Below, piece after piece: positions 16,567 to 27,838 of a stretch of DNA of 48,426 nucleotides. The stretch is taken from the NCBI GenBank assembly GCA_015659815.1, contig DQME01000175.1:1-48426 (forward strand). The letters run 5' to 3'. The notes beneath the pieces were generated by a model that had not been told where the DNA came from, did no database searches, and saw only the letters and a list, made by a program, of their open reading frames with translations. Both the position numbers and the translations under genes were made by a program. This DNA is from Gammaproteobacteria bacterium (GTDB taxonomy: Bacteria; Pseudomonadota; Gammaproteobacteria; PS1; Pseudothioglobaceae). Every line of letters starts with the position of its first letter. The stretch's first letter is position 1.

Positions 16567-17736
16567 ATGGACGAAAACCAGTTCGAAACTAAAGCGATAC
16601 GTGACGGTTATCGAAGTACACAAGAACAGGAACACTCTGAGGCTATTTTCTTAACCTCTAGCTTTGTATTTGATTCAGCAGAACAGGCAGAGAAAAGATT
16701 CTCAAAAGAGGACCCTGGCAATATCTATTCTCGATTCACTAACCCTACAGTAGAGGCTTTCGAGAAAAAACTTGCCTCACTAGAAGGTAGCCAGGCTTGC
16801 GTTGCTACCTCTAGCGGTATGGCTGCAATATTTGCAACCTTAATGTCATTACTCAAGTCTGGGGATCATATCGTCGCATCTAGGAGCATGTTTGGTACAA
16901 CCATCGTCCTTTTGGATTCAATTGTTTCTAAGTTCAATATAGAAATAAGCTACGTAAACCTTGGAAATATTAAAGATTGGCAAGGGTCCATAAAAAAGAA
17001 CACCAAAATGTTTCTGTTGGAGACCCCTTCCAACCCTTTGGGTGAGGTTGTTGATATTGAAAAGTTAAGCAAAGTCGCTAAATCTAGTAACATTTTATTT
17101 GCTGTAGACAATGCAGTTCTTACTCCTGCACTACAGAACCCTATCTCTTTGGGTGCAGATATAGTTATACATTCTGCAACAAAGTATATAGACGGGCAGG
17201 GAAGGTGCCTAGCTGGGGCCGTTCTTGGTAGCGAAGAAGTTATAGATCAGGTGCACTCTTTCGTTAGGACCTCTGGCCCTAGCCTTAGTGCATTTAATGC
17301 ATGGGTAGTCCTAAAGGGTCTGGAAACTTTAAGACTGAGAATGAATGAGCACTGCAACAATGCTTTAAAGTTGGCAGTATGGTTAGAGCACCACAGTGAA
17401 GTTGAAAAGGTTCACTATTTAGGTCTAGAGTCACACCAGAGCCATGAACTTGCAAAAAAACAGCAGTCAGGCTTTGGTGGAATTGTATCTTTTGAGGTTA
17501 AGGGCGGAAAGGAGAAGGCATTCAAAGTAATTAATAGTACCGAAATGGTTTCTATAACCGCTAACCTGGGCGACACAAAAACTACAATAACGCACCCAGC
17601 CTCTACTACTCATAGTCGTTTGAGTGACAACGAGAAGCAGAAAGTAGGAATAAACGACAGCCTTATAAGGGTATCAGTTGGACTAGAGAGTGTTGATGAT
17701 GTTATAGCTGATATAAATAAAGGTCTTTCTGTATAA
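16567..17736 (+). CDS. metZ: O-succinylhomoserine sulfhydrylase
   Basis: This PLP enzyme of the Cys/Met metabolism family makes homocysteine directly from O-succinylhomoserine and sulfide. It has 389 residues. The PLP lysine is in HSATKYIDGQGRCLAGA (about 198-214), and NPTVEAFEKKLASLEG and SSGMAAIFA are family landmarks. The purF-metZ order is shared with Pseudomonas, where MetZ is the direct-sulfhydrylation enzyme, which supports this choice over MetB or MetC. A separate MetC-like enzyme occurs at 25-26 kb. It starts with ATG at 16567 with little Shine-Dalgarno; the 35-bp gap to fabA suggests read-through. Confidence 0.9.
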   Translation: MDENQFETKAIRDGYRSTQEQEHSEAIFLTSSFVFDSAEQAEKRFSKEDPGNIYSRFTNPTVEAFEKKLASLEGSQACVATSSGMAAIFATLMSLLKSGDHIVASRSMFGTTIVLLDSIVSKFNIEISYVNLGNIKDWQGSIKKNTKMFLLETPSNPLGEVVDIEKLSKVAKSSNILFAVDNAVLTPALQNPISLGADIVIHSATKYIDGQGRCLAGAVLGSEEVIDQVHSFVRTSGPSLSAFNAWVVLKGLETLRLRMNEHCNNALKLAVWLEHHSEVEKVHYLGLESHQSHELAKKQQSGFGGIVSFEVKGGKEKAFKVINSTEMVSITANLGDTKTTITHPASTTHSRLSDNEKQKVGINDSLIRVSVGLESVDDVIADINKGLSV

Positions 17737-17771
17737 TTTTTTATTATTATTGAAACAACAGGAAAACACAG

Positions 17772-18281
17772 ATGAAGAGCTCGTTTTCATTTGATGAACT
17801 TATAGAGTGCGGTAACGGTAGCATGTTTGGCCCTGGCAATGCACAGCTGCCTAAGCCCCCAATGCTAATGTTTGACCGTATAACGCATATTTCTGTTGAT
17901 GGCGGAGAGTATGGTAAGGGTGAAATCATTGCTGAACTTGATATTAATCCAGGGCTGTGGTTTTTTGACTGCCACTTTAATAACGATCCGGTAATGCCTG
18001 GTTGCCTTGGAGTGGATGCAATGTGGCAGCTAATAGGATTCTACCTTGGCTGGCTTGGCGGACCAGGTAGGGGTAGGGCACTTGGCGCAGGAAACATTAA
18101 ATTTACCGGCCAAGTACTGCCAGACTCAAAAAAGGTAACATACAGAATCAATCTGTCCAGAGTTATAGCTCGTAAACTGTACATGGGTATCGGCGACGCC
18201 ACGATGGAGGTTGATGGCAAGATAATATATGAGGCCACCAACCTAAAGGTTGGTTTATTTACTGACACGAGTAGCTTCTAA
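17772..18281 (+). CDS. fabA: 3-hydroxydecanoyl-ACP dehydratase / isomerase
   Basis: FabA dehydrates 3-hydroxydecanoyl-ACP and isomerises the trans-2 to the cis-3 double bond, the branch point of anaerobic unsaturated fatty acid synthesis. It is 169 residues long, as in E. coli (172). The hot-dog active site is intact: catalytic His in [20 protein letters not shown] (about 66-85) with the helix Asp after it. AGGAAAA lies before the ATG. The stop TAA overlaps the fabB ATG by one base, so both enzymes of the pathway are coupled. Confidence 0.97.
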   Translation: MKSSFSFDELIECGNGSMFGPGNAQLPKPPMLMFDRITHISVDGGEYGKGEIIAELDINPGLWFFDCHFNNDPVMPGCLGVDAMWQLIGFYLGWLGGPGRGRALGAGNIKFTGQVLPDSKKVTYRINLSRVIARKLYMGIGDATMEVDGKIIYEATNLKVGLFTDTSSF

Positions 18282-19498
18282 TGCAAAGAGTAGTTGTGAC
18301 TGGTATGGGGATTGTTTGTAGCCTAGGAAGCAACAAAGAGGAAGTCCTTGAGTCTCTAAAGTTAGCAAAGTCTGGCATAAAGTTTGATGAAAGTTACGCA
18401 AACTTAGGGCTACGATCTCATGTATCTGGAGCTATTGCGGATATAGACTCAAGTGAAATAATAGACCGCAAAATGAAGCGCTTTATGGCTGATGCGGCAA
18501 TATACAATGCCGTAGCACTCGACGAGGCCATTAAACAGTCTGGACTAGATGGGGAACAAATATCTAACCAGAGAACCGGACTAATAATGGGTTCCGGAGG
18601 AGCAAGCAACCAGAATGTAGTTGAGTCTGCTGACATCCTAAGAGAGAAGGGTATAAAGCGTGTAGGGCCATATAGAGTTCCTAGAACCATGGGGTCAACC
18701 ACATCGGCTTGCCTATCTACTATGTTCAAAATTAAAGGGATCAACTACTCTATAAGCTCAGCATGCTCTACTAGTGCCCATTGCATAGGTAACGCGATGG
18801 AACAAATTCAGATGGGCAAGCAGGATGTAGTATTTGCTGGAGGTGGCGAGGAGCTTGACTGGTCATTAACTATGCTTTTTGATGCTATGGGCGCACTGTC
18901 TTCCAAATACAATGACACGCCTGAAAAAGCTTCACGCGCATTTGACGTAGACCGTGACGGTTTCGTTATATCCGGAGGCGGTGGGGCTCTGGTTCTTGAG
19001 TCACTTGAACATGCACAATCAAGGGGAGCCACTGTTATTGCAGAATTAACCGGGTATGGAGCCACATCAGATGGATACGACATGGTCGCTCCTAGCGGTG
19101 AGGGTGCAAGAAACTGTATGCTGCTTGCAACTGCAAATATAGATGGCCCAATCGACTATATCAATGCCCATGGGACCTCAACACCTGTTGGTGATGTTAA
19201 GGAGCTTGAGGCAATAAAGTCAGTCTTTGGTGACAATATTCCGCATGTAGGTTCAACTAAATCTCTATCTGGCCACGCTCTAGGTGCTGCAGGAGTGAAC
19301 GAATCAATTTATTCTTTATTGATGCTGCAAAATGGTTTTTTAGCGGAATCAGTTAACATAGAAAACCTTGACCCTGAAGCTGAAGGGGTCCCTATTGTGC
19401 AAGAAACTACAGTCCAAACAGTTGACAGGGTTATGTCAAACAGTTTTGGTTTTGGTGGGACAAACGCCTGCCTAGTGTTTGAGAAGTTCATAAAGTAA
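18281..19498 (+). CDS. fabB: 3-oxoacyl-ACP synthase I
   Basis: FabB is the condensing enzyme that elongates the cis-3-decenoyl-ACP made by FabA. The 405-residue thiolase-fold protein has the Cys-His-His triad: [11 protein letters not shown] (Cys near 161), [11 protein letters not shown] (His near 295) and [14 protein letters not shown] (His near 331). The C-terminal [14 protein letters not shown] is typical. The direct coupling to fabA identifies it as FabB rather than FabF. It is convergent with secF; the 35 bp between the stops hold no clear hairpin. Confidence 0.96.
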   Translation: MQRVVVTGMGIVCSLGSNKEEVLESLKLAKSGIKFDESYANLGLRSHVSGAIADIDSSEIIDRKMKRFMADAAIYNAVALDEAIKQSGLDGEQISNQRTGLIMGSGGASNQNVVESADILREKGIKRVGPYRVPRTMGSTTSACLSTMFKIKGINYSISSACSTSAHCIGNAMEQIQMGKQDVVFAGGGEELDWSLTMLFDAMGALSSKYNDTPEKASRAFDVDRDGFVISGGGGALVLESLEHAQSRGATVIAELTGYGATSDGYDMVAPSGEGARNCMLLATANIDGPIDYINAHGTSTPVGDVKELEAIKSVFGDNIPHVGSTKSLSGHALGAAGVNESIYSLLMLQNGFLAESVNIENLDPEAEGVPIVQETTVQTVDRVMSNSFGFGGTNACLVFEKFIK

Positions 19499-19533
19499 CA
19501 AAAAACAATAAAGATAACAATGCCTTTGCCTCT

Positions 19534-20454
19534 TTACGGGCGAGAATCAATCTCCTTCTTCTCTTTCTCTGATGGGATCATGTCCTCTTTCGTAATCCCC
19601 AAAGCAAGTATCATAGAGCTAGCAACATAGATAGAAGAATAAGTTCCAATTAATACACCCACTATTAAGGCAAGTGCAAAGCTGTTAATTATTTTTCCTC
19701 CAAGAAAATATAAGGCTAACAACACAAGCAAAGTAGTCAATGAAGTCATAATCGTTCTTGAAAGGGTCTGGTTGAGAGCCCCATTTATAATAGTGTTAGG
19801 GTCTGTATGCCTTGTCGCTAGAAAGTTCTCTCGTATCCTATCGAACACCACAATTGTATCGTTGAGAGAATAACCGATAACAGCCAGTATAGCTGCAAGT
19901 ACTGTCAAGTCGAACTCAAACTGAAATAATGAAAATATTCCAAGTGTAATCAATACGTCATGAATTAGTGCAGATATTGAACCCAAAGCGAACCTATACT
20001 CAAAACGAAATGCTACATATATCAAAATCCCTATAAGTGCATATAGCATAGCCAATCCGCCATCATTGGTAAGCTCTTCACCTACCTTGGGGCCAACAAA
20101 TTCCACCCTCCTAACATCGACATCATCCCCCAACAAGCGGATTATCTTACTACTAACCTTTGCTGATGAGGCATTCTGAGGTTCTAGTCGAATTAAAATC
20201 TCACTTGTAGAACCAAAGTATTGAACGTTGGCTCCATTGAATTGTTCCTTGTTTAGCCTAGAGCGTACATCGTCTAGATTAACTGAGTCCTGGTAACCTA
20301 CCTCAATTAAGGTACCACCTGTAAAGTCAATGCCAAACTTAAGGCCCTGTATAGAGAGAGAAAATATAGACACAAAAAGCAATATGAGTGAAAAAATAAT
20401 CGCATAATTCCTCTTACCTATGAAATCAATTTCAGGAATATTTAGTAACTTCAT
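19534..20454 (-). CDS. secF: Protein translocase subunit SecF
   Basis: SecF works with SecD and YajC to pull secreted proteins across the inner membrane using the proton gradient. It has 306 residues and six expected membrane spans: one N-terminal (about 16-34) and five C-terminal (about 130-290). The periplasmic head carries GIDFTGGTLIEV, and the span region has GYSLNDTIVVFDRIREN, the SecF hallmark. ATG at 20454 overlaps the secD stop (ATGA). Both lie in the leftward serS-yajC-secD-secF run. Confidence 0.97.
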   Translation of the reverse strand: MKLLNIPEIDFIGKRNYAIIFSLILLFVSIFSLSIQGLKFGIDFTGGTLIEVGYQDSVNLDDVRSRLNKEQFNGANVQYFGSTSEILIRLEPQNASSAKVSSKIIRLLGDDVDVRRVEFVGPKVGEELTNDGGLAMLYALIGILIYVAFRFEYRFALGSISALIHDVLITLGIFSLFQFEFDLTVLAAILAVIGYSLNDTIVVFDRIRENFLATRHTDPNTIINGALNQTLSRTIMTSLTTLLVLLALYFLGGKIINSFALALIVGVLIGTYSSIYVASSMILALGITKEDMIPSEKEKKEIDSRP

Positions 20455-22304
20455 ATCGACAACTCCTTAATTTTTCTGTCGCCATATATTATATTAATAA
20501 TGCCTCTAGAAACTACTATAGCGGTAAACATTGATGTAACTATGCCTATAGACAATGTTATGGCAAAACCTTTGATTGGACCAGTACCAAAGCTAAACAG
20601 AACCAGTGAAGCTATCAGTGTAGTTATGTTTGCATCTGCAATTGTAAGTAGCGCTTTATCGTAACCTGCCGAGATAGCTTTCTGAATATTTGTGTTTAAT
20701 CCTAACTCTTCTTTCACTCGCTCGAAAATCAGTACATTTGCATCCACCGCCATTCCGACAGTCAATACAATTCCTGCTATCCCTGGAAGTGTTAGTGTTG
20801 CCTGAATTATTGACAGCACAGATACAATCATTACAAGGTTAAGGGTTAACGCTACATTAGCGACCATACCAAAAACACGGTAACGAACAACCATAAATAT
20901 AAGCACCAAAATGAAACCTGCTATGACCGATAATATTCCTTTCTCTATGTTGTCTGCCCCAAGGCTCGGGCCTATAGTCCGCTCTTCAATAATCTCTATC
21001 GGTGCCGACAATGAACCGGCACGTAACAGTAGTGCCAAATTACGTGCCTCACGGCTACTGTCTATACCGGTAATCTGAAAACGGTTAGAGAATGTTCCTT
21101 GTATAGTGGCTGCATTTATTATGTCTTTGGTGGTGCTTCTCTTTTTAATCTTGACACCATCAACAGAAACAGTTTCAACTTTGTTTTCAATAAACACTAC
21201 CGCCATGCGGTGATGTAAGTACTTCTTAGTAGTCTCTAGCATTGCCCTGCCGCCAGGACTGTCAAGGGTAATATTGACCATAGGAATGTTGTTTTCCTGA
21301 TCAATACCAGAGGAAGCTCCGGTAATATTCTCTCCTGTAGTGATTACTCTATTTTTTAACAGTAGAGGCCTACCGTCCTTAAAGTAATATAACTTAGAAC
21401 CTAGTGGAGTCTTGCCTGACTGTATGGCTGTTTGGGGATCATTTTTTTCATCGACCAGTCTGAACTCTAGAGTAGCTACAGCCCCTAAGATCTCTTTAGC
21501 TCGGGCCGTATCTTGTACGCCGGGCAATTCAACTACTATGCGATTAGAGCCCTGTTGCTGGATAATTGGTTCTGCCACTCCAAGTTCATTGACTCTATTC
21601 CTTAGTGTAGTTATGTTCTGTTTTAAGGCGCCCTGAGTGACCTCTTTTTGTGCACTATTACTAATATTAAGGGTGACACTTAACCCATCCGTCCCTATGC
21701 CTTCAACAACAACCAAGTCACTGACTTCTGACTTGATGAGTTTTAAGGCCTTTTCTTTTAGTTCGCTTTGTTTAAAGTTAATAACTATACTTTCGCCATC
21801 CTTCTTGATGCTTTTGTATAGGCGGTCAGCACGCAACAAGGTTCTCAGCTCACCTTCGTACTTATCAATCGATCTATACAATACTGATTGCATATCGACC
21901 TCTAACAAAAAGTGCACACCTCCCCTAAGATCAAGGCCAAGTGACATTGCCTTTCCGCCTAAATCTGCTAACCAAACCGGAACTGATGGCGCTAGATTGA
22001 GTGCTACAACGTAATTACGGCCGAGGTCATTCTTTAAAGACTCTTTCCCTGATAATTGAGAACCATTGCTATCAAAACGAATCAAAATACTACGATTTGA
22101 TAGTGACGCAGATTTGTAATCAACACTATCTTTGTCTAGAATCTTCTCAATATTTTCTAGGTCAGACTGACTAATAGCATTATCGCCGGCACTAGAGACC
22201 TGAACTGCTAGGTCTGATCCAAAAATATTGGGCAGTGCGTAGAGCGATGAAATTAAAATGAAAAATACAATTAATGCATTCTTCCATCCAGGGTATTGGT
22301 TCAT
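20451..22304 (-). CDS. secD: Protein translocase subunit SecD
   Basis: SecD is the larger partner of SecF in the Sec holotranslocon. Its 617 residues match E. coli (615). It has an N-terminal span (about 8-25), a large periplasmic P1 region with LGLDLRGGVHFLLEVDM (about 122-138) and a C-terminal block of spans with GIAGIVLTVGMAVDANVLIFERVKEEL (shown here in part: TVGMAVDANVLIFERVKEE). GGAG lies about 14 bases before the ATG. It is 24 bp downstream of yajC. Confidence 0.97.
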   Translation of the reverse strand: MNQYPGWKNALIVFFILISSLYALPNIFGSDLAVQVSSAGDNAISQSDLENIEKILDKDSVDYKSASLSNRSILIRFDSNGSQLSGKESLKNDLGRNYVVALNLAPSVPVWLADLGGKAMSLGLDLRGGVHFLLEVDMQSVLYRSIDKYEGELRTLLRADRLYKSIKKDGESIVINFKQSELKEKALKLIKSEVSDLVVVEGIGTDGLSVTLNISNSAQKEVTQGALKQNITTLRNRVNELGVAEPIIQQQGSNRIVVELPGVQDTARAKEILGAVATLEFRLVDEKNDPQTAIQSGKTPLGSKLYYFKDGRPLLLKNRVITTGENITGASSGIDQENNIPMVNITLDSPGGRAMLETTKKYLHHRMAVVFIENKVETVSVDGVKIKKRSTTKDIINAATIQGTFSNRFQITGIDSSREARNLALLLRAGSLSAPIEIIEERTIGPSLGADNIEKGILSVIAGFILVLIFMVVRYRVFGMVANVALTLNLVMIVSVLSIIQATLTLPGIAGIVLTVGMAVDANVLIFERVKEELGLNTNIQKAISAGYDKALLTIADANITTLIASLVLFSFGTGPIKGFAITLSIGIVTSMFTAIVVSRGIINIIYGDRKIKELSI

Positions 22305-22328
22305 CTATTTAGGGACTCCGAGAATAAA

Positions 22329-22658
22329 TTATATTTTATAACTGCCCTTAGGCATCCTTTGATTAATGCCTTGCTTTTGAACTTTCACATTGACGCCACT
22401 GGATATCTCTAGTACCGCAAATGAATCGTCTACAGAAATAATCTTGCCGACCACCCCTCCGTTCGTGACAATCTCATCACCCTTCTTGAGCTCTACCAGA
22501 AGTGCTTTATGCTCTTTAGCTCTTTTTTGTTGTGGCCTTATGAGTAAAAAATACATAAGCACAAACATGATAAGTAAAAACGGCAACCCACCCAGTGCTC
22601 CGGCTCCTGCATCTTCCGCCGCATATGCGGGCTTAATAAATAAGTCTATAAAATTCAT
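22329..22658 (-). CDS. yajC: Preprotein translocase accessory subunit YajC
   Basis: YajC is a small single-span inner-membrane protein in the SecDF-YajC complex. At 109 residues it has an N-terminal AEDAGAGALGG stretch, one span at about 25-42 (LPFLLIMFVLMYFLLIRPQQ), and the cytoplasmic KKGDEIVTNGGVVGKI domain typical of the family. AAGGAG sits 8 bases before the ATG. It lies between serS and secD, the usual place immediately before secD. Confidence 0.96.
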   Translation of the reverse strand: MNFIDLFIKPAYAAEDAGAGALGGLPFLLIMFVLMYFLLIRPQQKRAKEHKALLVELKKGDEIVTNGGVVGKIISVDDSFAVLEISSGVNVKVQKQGINQRMPKGSYKI

Positions 22659-22678
22659 TCTGATAACTCCTTATACAA

Positions 22679-24016
<1,338 letters not shown>

Positions 24017-24048
24017 TCACTCAAAAAAATAATACAGGAGATTATACT

Positions 24049-24336
24049 ATGTTCAATTCGATTACAGGAAATGATGCTTGCAAACTGTTAGCTGATGGGG
24101 CTCAGCTTGTTGATGTCAGGTCAAGTGCAGAATTTTCACAAGGTTCTTTGCCAAATGCAATTAATTTGCCTTTACAGTCAATAATGGCGGCAGACAACTT
24201 TCTTGATCGATCAAAGGCGATTATTCTGTACTGCATGTCCGGTGCAAGAGCCTCAACAGGGAAAAACTACTTGATCCAATTAGGCTTTAAAAATGTTCAC
24301 GATCTAGGTTCATTCCAAAACTACAGCTGTCAGTGA
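24049..24336 (+). CDS. Single-domain rhodanese-like sulfurtransferase
   Basis: This 95-residue single-domain rhodanese carries sulfur as a persulfide on Cys62 in the loop YCMSGARAS. The fold markers AQLVDVRSSAEFSQGSLPNAINLP (in part: LVDVRSSAEFSQGSLPNA) and GFKNVHDLGS are present. CAGGAG lies 10 bases before the ATG. There is no signal peptide, so it acts in the cytoplasm. Small rhodaneses of this kind feed thiosulfate or cyanide detoxification, or sulfur trafficking; the specific role is not readable. A gene for an unknown protein follows 34 bp later on the same strand. Confidence 0.88.
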   Translation: MFNSITGNDACKLLADGAQLVDVRSSAEFSQGSLPNAINLPLQSIMAADNFLDRSKAIILYCMSGARASTGKNYLIQLGFKNVHDLGSFQNYSCQ

Positions 24337-24370
24337 GGCGTTAACGGAATTTGTAATGTAAACTATATGC

Positions 24371-25021
24371 ATGAGGGTTAAAAGTAGTTGGCATAAAACA
24401 GCTGTTAAGACTATTGAAGATATAGGTAGTGCTATGGCATTCAATTCATGGCGTATTACTAAAAATCAACTTGAAGATTTGATAAATGAGGGCTTTGTAG
24501 TTGAAAAGGAGCAGGTATTCGATGTAATATCTGAATACCTATGCTTCCTCATACAGTGCATTGATCGTTTGGTTTTCGAGTCGCTAGATAGCTCACAAAG
24601 GGTGGAACTATTAAACAAGCTTGCTAAACAGTCTGCCTTCTATTACCAAGAAAATAAAGAGGACCGTATTGGGAACGGAAATCACTGGAAATCTTTCATC
24701 GATACCTACAACGAGCGCTCAAAAGATTATTCCGAATTCGAATTTATTGATGGTAAGCCTGACTATAGGTTTTATAGATATTTCGCTGAAAAAATACAAA
24801 AAGCGATGACCGATGTTGACAGTAAATGGATTGTGCAACAGATGATTGAGATTCAGGCCCCGAAAGCCTTTGATGAAACCAATAAGAGTGTTAACAATTT
24901 AATTTCAGTGACAAAGATTATTACTAAAGATGAACAAGAAAAGCAAAAATCAGACAAGGTTACTAGGTCAAGGCGCCCATCTACGAGACCAGATTTAGCA
25001 AAACTTAAGTCAAATAACTGA
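24371..25021 (+). CDS. Conserved-looking hypothetical protein, 216 residues
   Basis: I do not recognise this protein. It has no signal peptide or membrane segment and is predicted cytoplasmic. The N-terminal part has a WHKTAVKTIEDIGSAMAFNSW segment rich in helix formers (in part: TIEDIGSAMAFNSWRIT), then EQVFDVISEYLCFLIQCIDRL, suggesting an all-helical bundle. The last 35 residues are strongly basic and disordered (KQKSDKVTRSRRPSTRPDLAK), which would suit nucleic-acid or membrane-surface binding. It follows the rhodanese gene by 34 bp, probably in one transcript. Its 3' end overlaps the convergent metC gene by 17 bp. Base composition and codon use look like the neighbours, so it is a real gene. 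Function unknown. Confidence 0.75.
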   Translation: MRVKSSWHKTAVKTIEDIGSAMAFNSWRITKNQLEDLINEGFVVEKEQVFDVISEYLCFLIQCIDRLVFESLDSSQRVELLNKLAKQSAFYYQENKEDRIGNGNHWKSFIDTYNERSKDYSEFEFIDGKPDYRFYRYFAEKIQKAMTDVDSKWIVQQMIEIQAPKAFDETNKSVNNLISVTKIITKDEQEKQKSDKVTRSRRPSTRPDLAKLKSNN

Positions 25022-26171
25022 ACCCACTCTTTAGATCCTCGATCAAATCTTGAACACCTTCTAGCCCTACATTTAGACGAACCAAGTGCCTGCCATCATA
25101 CTTAATTTTTCCTTCCCTTTTGTATTTACCTACTGTTATTAAGCTTTTAAATCCTCCCCAGCTATATCCAATCCCAAACTTTTTCAGGTTGTTAACAAAT
25201 AGGGCTATCTCTTCTTCGGTATAGCTACTCTTGAATACAAATCCAAACAGTCCGCCTGACCCGGTATAGTCCCTTTTCCATAAGTCATGTTGAGGGTGTG
25301 AATCAAGTCCAGGATGAACAACAAAATCTACCAAATGGTGGTCCTGTAGCCATGACGCTATGTCCAATGCAGATTTCTCATGCTCCCTTAACCGGACCTT
25401 CAGAGACCTCAAACCCCTTAGAGCAAAATAACAGTCCTGAGGGTTAGCATATTTCTCTAAAGAGTGATAAAAAGCATTGTACTGAGTGTAATGCTTTACA
25501 TTAACTGTTACGCACCCCAGAAGAATGTCCGAATATCCACAAATATATTTAGTTGCGGAATGAATGCATACATCTACCCCCAAATCTAAGGGTCTCATAT
25601 ATAGTGGTGTGGCCCAGGTGTTATCAATAATGGTAACAATATTATTTTTCTTTGCAGCGCTAACAATGGCAGGGATATCTTGCATCTCGAATGTGTTAGA
25701 TCCTGGAGATTCCATAAAAATTACTGTTGTTTTGTTGGTGATGTATTTATCGATATCACTACCAACGCTTGATGGAATATGAGTAATCATCACGCCATAT
25801 TTTTCCAAAACATTGTGGCAGAATATGCTAGTAGGGCTGTAAACATTATCACAAAGCAAAACCTCATCTCCACTCTTAGTGAAGGTCATGAGAGAGTTAA
25901 CAATAGCGCTCATTCCGGATGAGAAAGTAAAAGATGCATGACCATTCTCTAGCTTACATATAGCGTCTTCAAAGTCTTTCTGCGTGGAAAGCCCTCCAGT
26001 GCCGTAAGTAACTCCAGGGTATCTACCCTCTTGTGCGAGTTTTAGGTCTTCGTAATTTTCAAATAGTACTGTTGATCCGCTCTGAATAGTTGGGTTAATA
26101 GTTTTGATTTTTTTACCACCATAACTATCATTGTAACTATTCTCAGATACTATCTCGCTGTGTATTGCCAT
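25005..26171 (-). CDS. metC: Cystathionine beta-lyase
   Basis: This PLP enzyme of the Cys/Met metabolism family cleaves cystathionine to homocysteine, pyruvate and ammonia. It has 388 residues. The PLP lysine is in IHSATKYICGYSDILLGCV; the GYSD pattern resembles the GHSD of MetC rather than the GQGR of MetZ. TYGTGGLSTQKDFEDAICKLE near residue 55 and YSWGGFKSL near the C terminus (E. coli SWGGYESL) also favour cystathionine beta-lyase. Its sole-gene setting gives no further help. A gamma-lyase or another C-S lyase is possible. With metZ present, this organism may use both routes to homocysteine. Confidence 0.82.
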   Translation of the reverse strand: MAIHSEIVSENSYNDSYGGKKIKTINPTIQSGSTVLFENYEDLKLAQEGRYPGVTYGTGGLSTQKDFEDAICKLENGHASFTFSSGMSAIVNSLMTFTKSGDEVLLCDNVYSPTSIFCHNVLEKYGVMITHIPSSVGSDIDKYITNKTTVIFMESPGSNTFEMQDIPAIVSAAKKNNIVTIIDNTWATPLYMRPLDLGVDVCIHSATKYICGYSDILLGCVTVNVKHYTQYNAFYHSLEKYANPQDCYFALRGLRSLKVRLREHEKSALDIASWLQDHHLVDFVVHPGLDSHPQHDLWKRDYTGSGGLFGFVFKSSYTEEEIALFVNNLKKFGIGYSWGGFKSLITVGKYKREGKIKYDGRHLVRLNVGLEGVQDLIEDLKSGFSYLT

Positions 26172-26318
26172 TGTGTCCTAATATAACCTTCTAAATAGAA
26201 ACACTTATGATAGCCGAATCAAGTAATATTTATACACAAATATTTAAAAAATAAATGTTGGTAATAATTATCTATCTATAGGGAACGGCAAGAAACTATT
26301 TAGCTGATTAATTAGATA

Positions 26319-27077
26319 TTAAATTGCTAAATATTGGTTCCTTAGTTTCTCATCATCAAGAAGATCTTGGGCTGTACCATCAAAAACTATCTCACCAGTA
26401 TCAAGAACCAATGCCCTGTCAGCAAGTCTGAGTGCGGCTACAGCGTTTTGTTCAACAATAATTGTTGTTATTCCTAGCTTCTTAATGTCCACAAGTATTC
26501 TTTCAATTTCCTGCACAATGACTGGAGCAAGGCCTTCATATGGCTCATCAAGAAGAAGTAACTTCACATCGCGAGCGAGCGCACGTGCAACCGCCAGCAT
26601 TTGTTGCTCTCCTCCAGAAAGTGTTGATCCGTCTTGATGCTTTCTCTCTCCTAGTCTAGGGAAGTGATCATATATACGTTCAAGTGTCCAACCAATAGGC
26701 TCTTCTATTTGTGCCAATTTAAGATTCTCTTCTACAGTCAAACCAGCAATAACACTACGATCTTCAGGAACCAGAGCGACACCTAGTTGCGCAACCTGGT
26801 AGTCCTTCATTGTGTGTAGCGGCTTATGGTCAAGCCATACCTCTCCACTCCTCAATTCAGGCTGAGTTGCTCTAGCTATGGAACGCAGTGTACTTGTTTT
26901 GCCTGCACCATTCCTACCAAGTAGGGCAACAATTTCTCCCTCTCTAATATCAAAGCTTACACCCTGGACAATGAAGCTTTCTCCGTAATATGAATGCATA
27001 TCCCAGCAAGAAAAAAATGCTGGATCTGAACCCGTTGATGTGGTAGTAGGAGTAACAGGTGCAATATTTTCGCTCAT
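26319..27077 (-). CDS. HAAT-type ABC transporter ATPase, LivF/UrtE-like
   Basis: This is the second of two ATPases of a high-affinity branched-chain-amino-acid/urea/amide-type importer. Its 252 residues hold Walker A LLGRNGAGKTSTL (about 51-63), signature LSGGEQQMLAVARAL and Walker B LLLLDEPYEGLAP. About 20 extra, Thr/Ser-rich N-terminal residues precede the usual LivF start, but the ATG at 27077 overlaps the preceding gene as ATGA, which supports it. It is the last gene of the five-gene operon that reads leftward from 31425. The cargo is set by the binding protein, not by this subunit. Confidence 0.93.
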   Translation of the reverse strand: MSENIAPVTPTTTSTGSDPAFFSCWDMHSYYGESFIVQGVSFDIREGEIVALLGRNGAGKTSTLRSIARATQPELRSGEVWLDHKPLHTMKDYQVAQLGVALVPEDRSVIAGLTVEENLKLAQIEEPIGWTLERIYDHFPRLGERKHQDGSTLSGGEQQMLAVARALARDVKLLLLDEPYEGLAPVIVQEIERILVDIKKLGITTIIVEQNAVAALRLADRALVLDTGEIVFDGTAQDLLDDEKLRNQYLAI

Positions 27078-27838
27078 AGCTCTGCCCCTCCCAAATAAGC
27101 CTCTATAACTAATGGGTCGGCACGAATCTCTTCAGGTGTTCCTGTTGCAATTATCTTACCACGAGCTAGCACAGAAATCTTATCTGCGACACTAAAGACA
27201 ACGTGCATGTCATGCTCAATAATAATTTTTGTCATCCCGCCTTCCTTGATCTGTTTTAGAAGCTTAATAGTTTGGTTTGTGTCATGCCTAGCCATTCCAG
27301 CTGTTGGCTCATCTAGTAACAACAATTCAGGTTTTTGTACTAAGCACATGGCCAATTCCAGCCTACGCTTGTCTCCACGTGACAAGCTGCCAGCTATTAC
27401 ATCTTGCCTGTCATCCATGCTAATAGTTTTAAGCGATTCGATTGCTTCATTTTTAATATCAGTTTCTTTAGACAACATTTTAAAAATTGAAAGCTTGTAG
27501 GAACCATCACGCTTTGATAAGGCTGGCAACATAACATTTTCCAGAAGTGTGAGGTCAGGGAAAATCTCTGGGGTTTGGAATACCCTGGTCAATCCTATCT
27601 GGTTTATTTCGTGTGGCTTCTTGCCGATAATTTTTTCGCCACCATTGAATGTAACCTCCCCAGTGTCTGGCTTGAGTAGACCTATACAAACATTTAGTAG
27701 GGTAGATTTACCTGCCCCATTGGGACCTATTATTGCATGCACTGTGCCTCTCTCGATGTCTAGATTAATGTTGTTAAGTGCGAGCAGCCCTCCAAACGAT
27801 TTGTTAACATTCTCTATCTTTAATACAGTGTTAGACAT
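27074..27838 (-). CDS. HAAT-type ABC transporter ATPase, LivG/UrtD-like
   Basis: This is the first ATPase of the importer, 254 residues. Walker A is [13 protein letters not shown] (about 37-49), the signature is [13 protein letters not shown], Walker B is [15 protein letters not shown], and the switch histidine is in [10 protein letters not shown]. The LSxGDxRRLE signature and the long insert before it are typical of LivG/UrtD. It overlaps the upstream permease by 8 bp and the downstream ATPase by 4 bp, so the three are translationally coupled. Confidence 0.93.
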   Translation of the reverse strand: MSNTVLKIENVNKSFGGLLALNNINLDIERGTVHAIIGPNGAGKSTLLNVCIGLLKPDTGEVTFNGGEKIIGKKPHEINQIGLTRVFQTPEIFPDLTLLENVMLPALSKRDGSYKLSIFKMLSKETDIKNEAIESLKTISMDDRQDVIAGSLSRGDKRRLELAMCLVQKPELLLLDEPTAGMARHDTNQTIKLLKQIKEGGMTKIIIEHDMHVVFSVADKISVLARGKIIATGTPEEIRADPLVIEAYLGGAEL

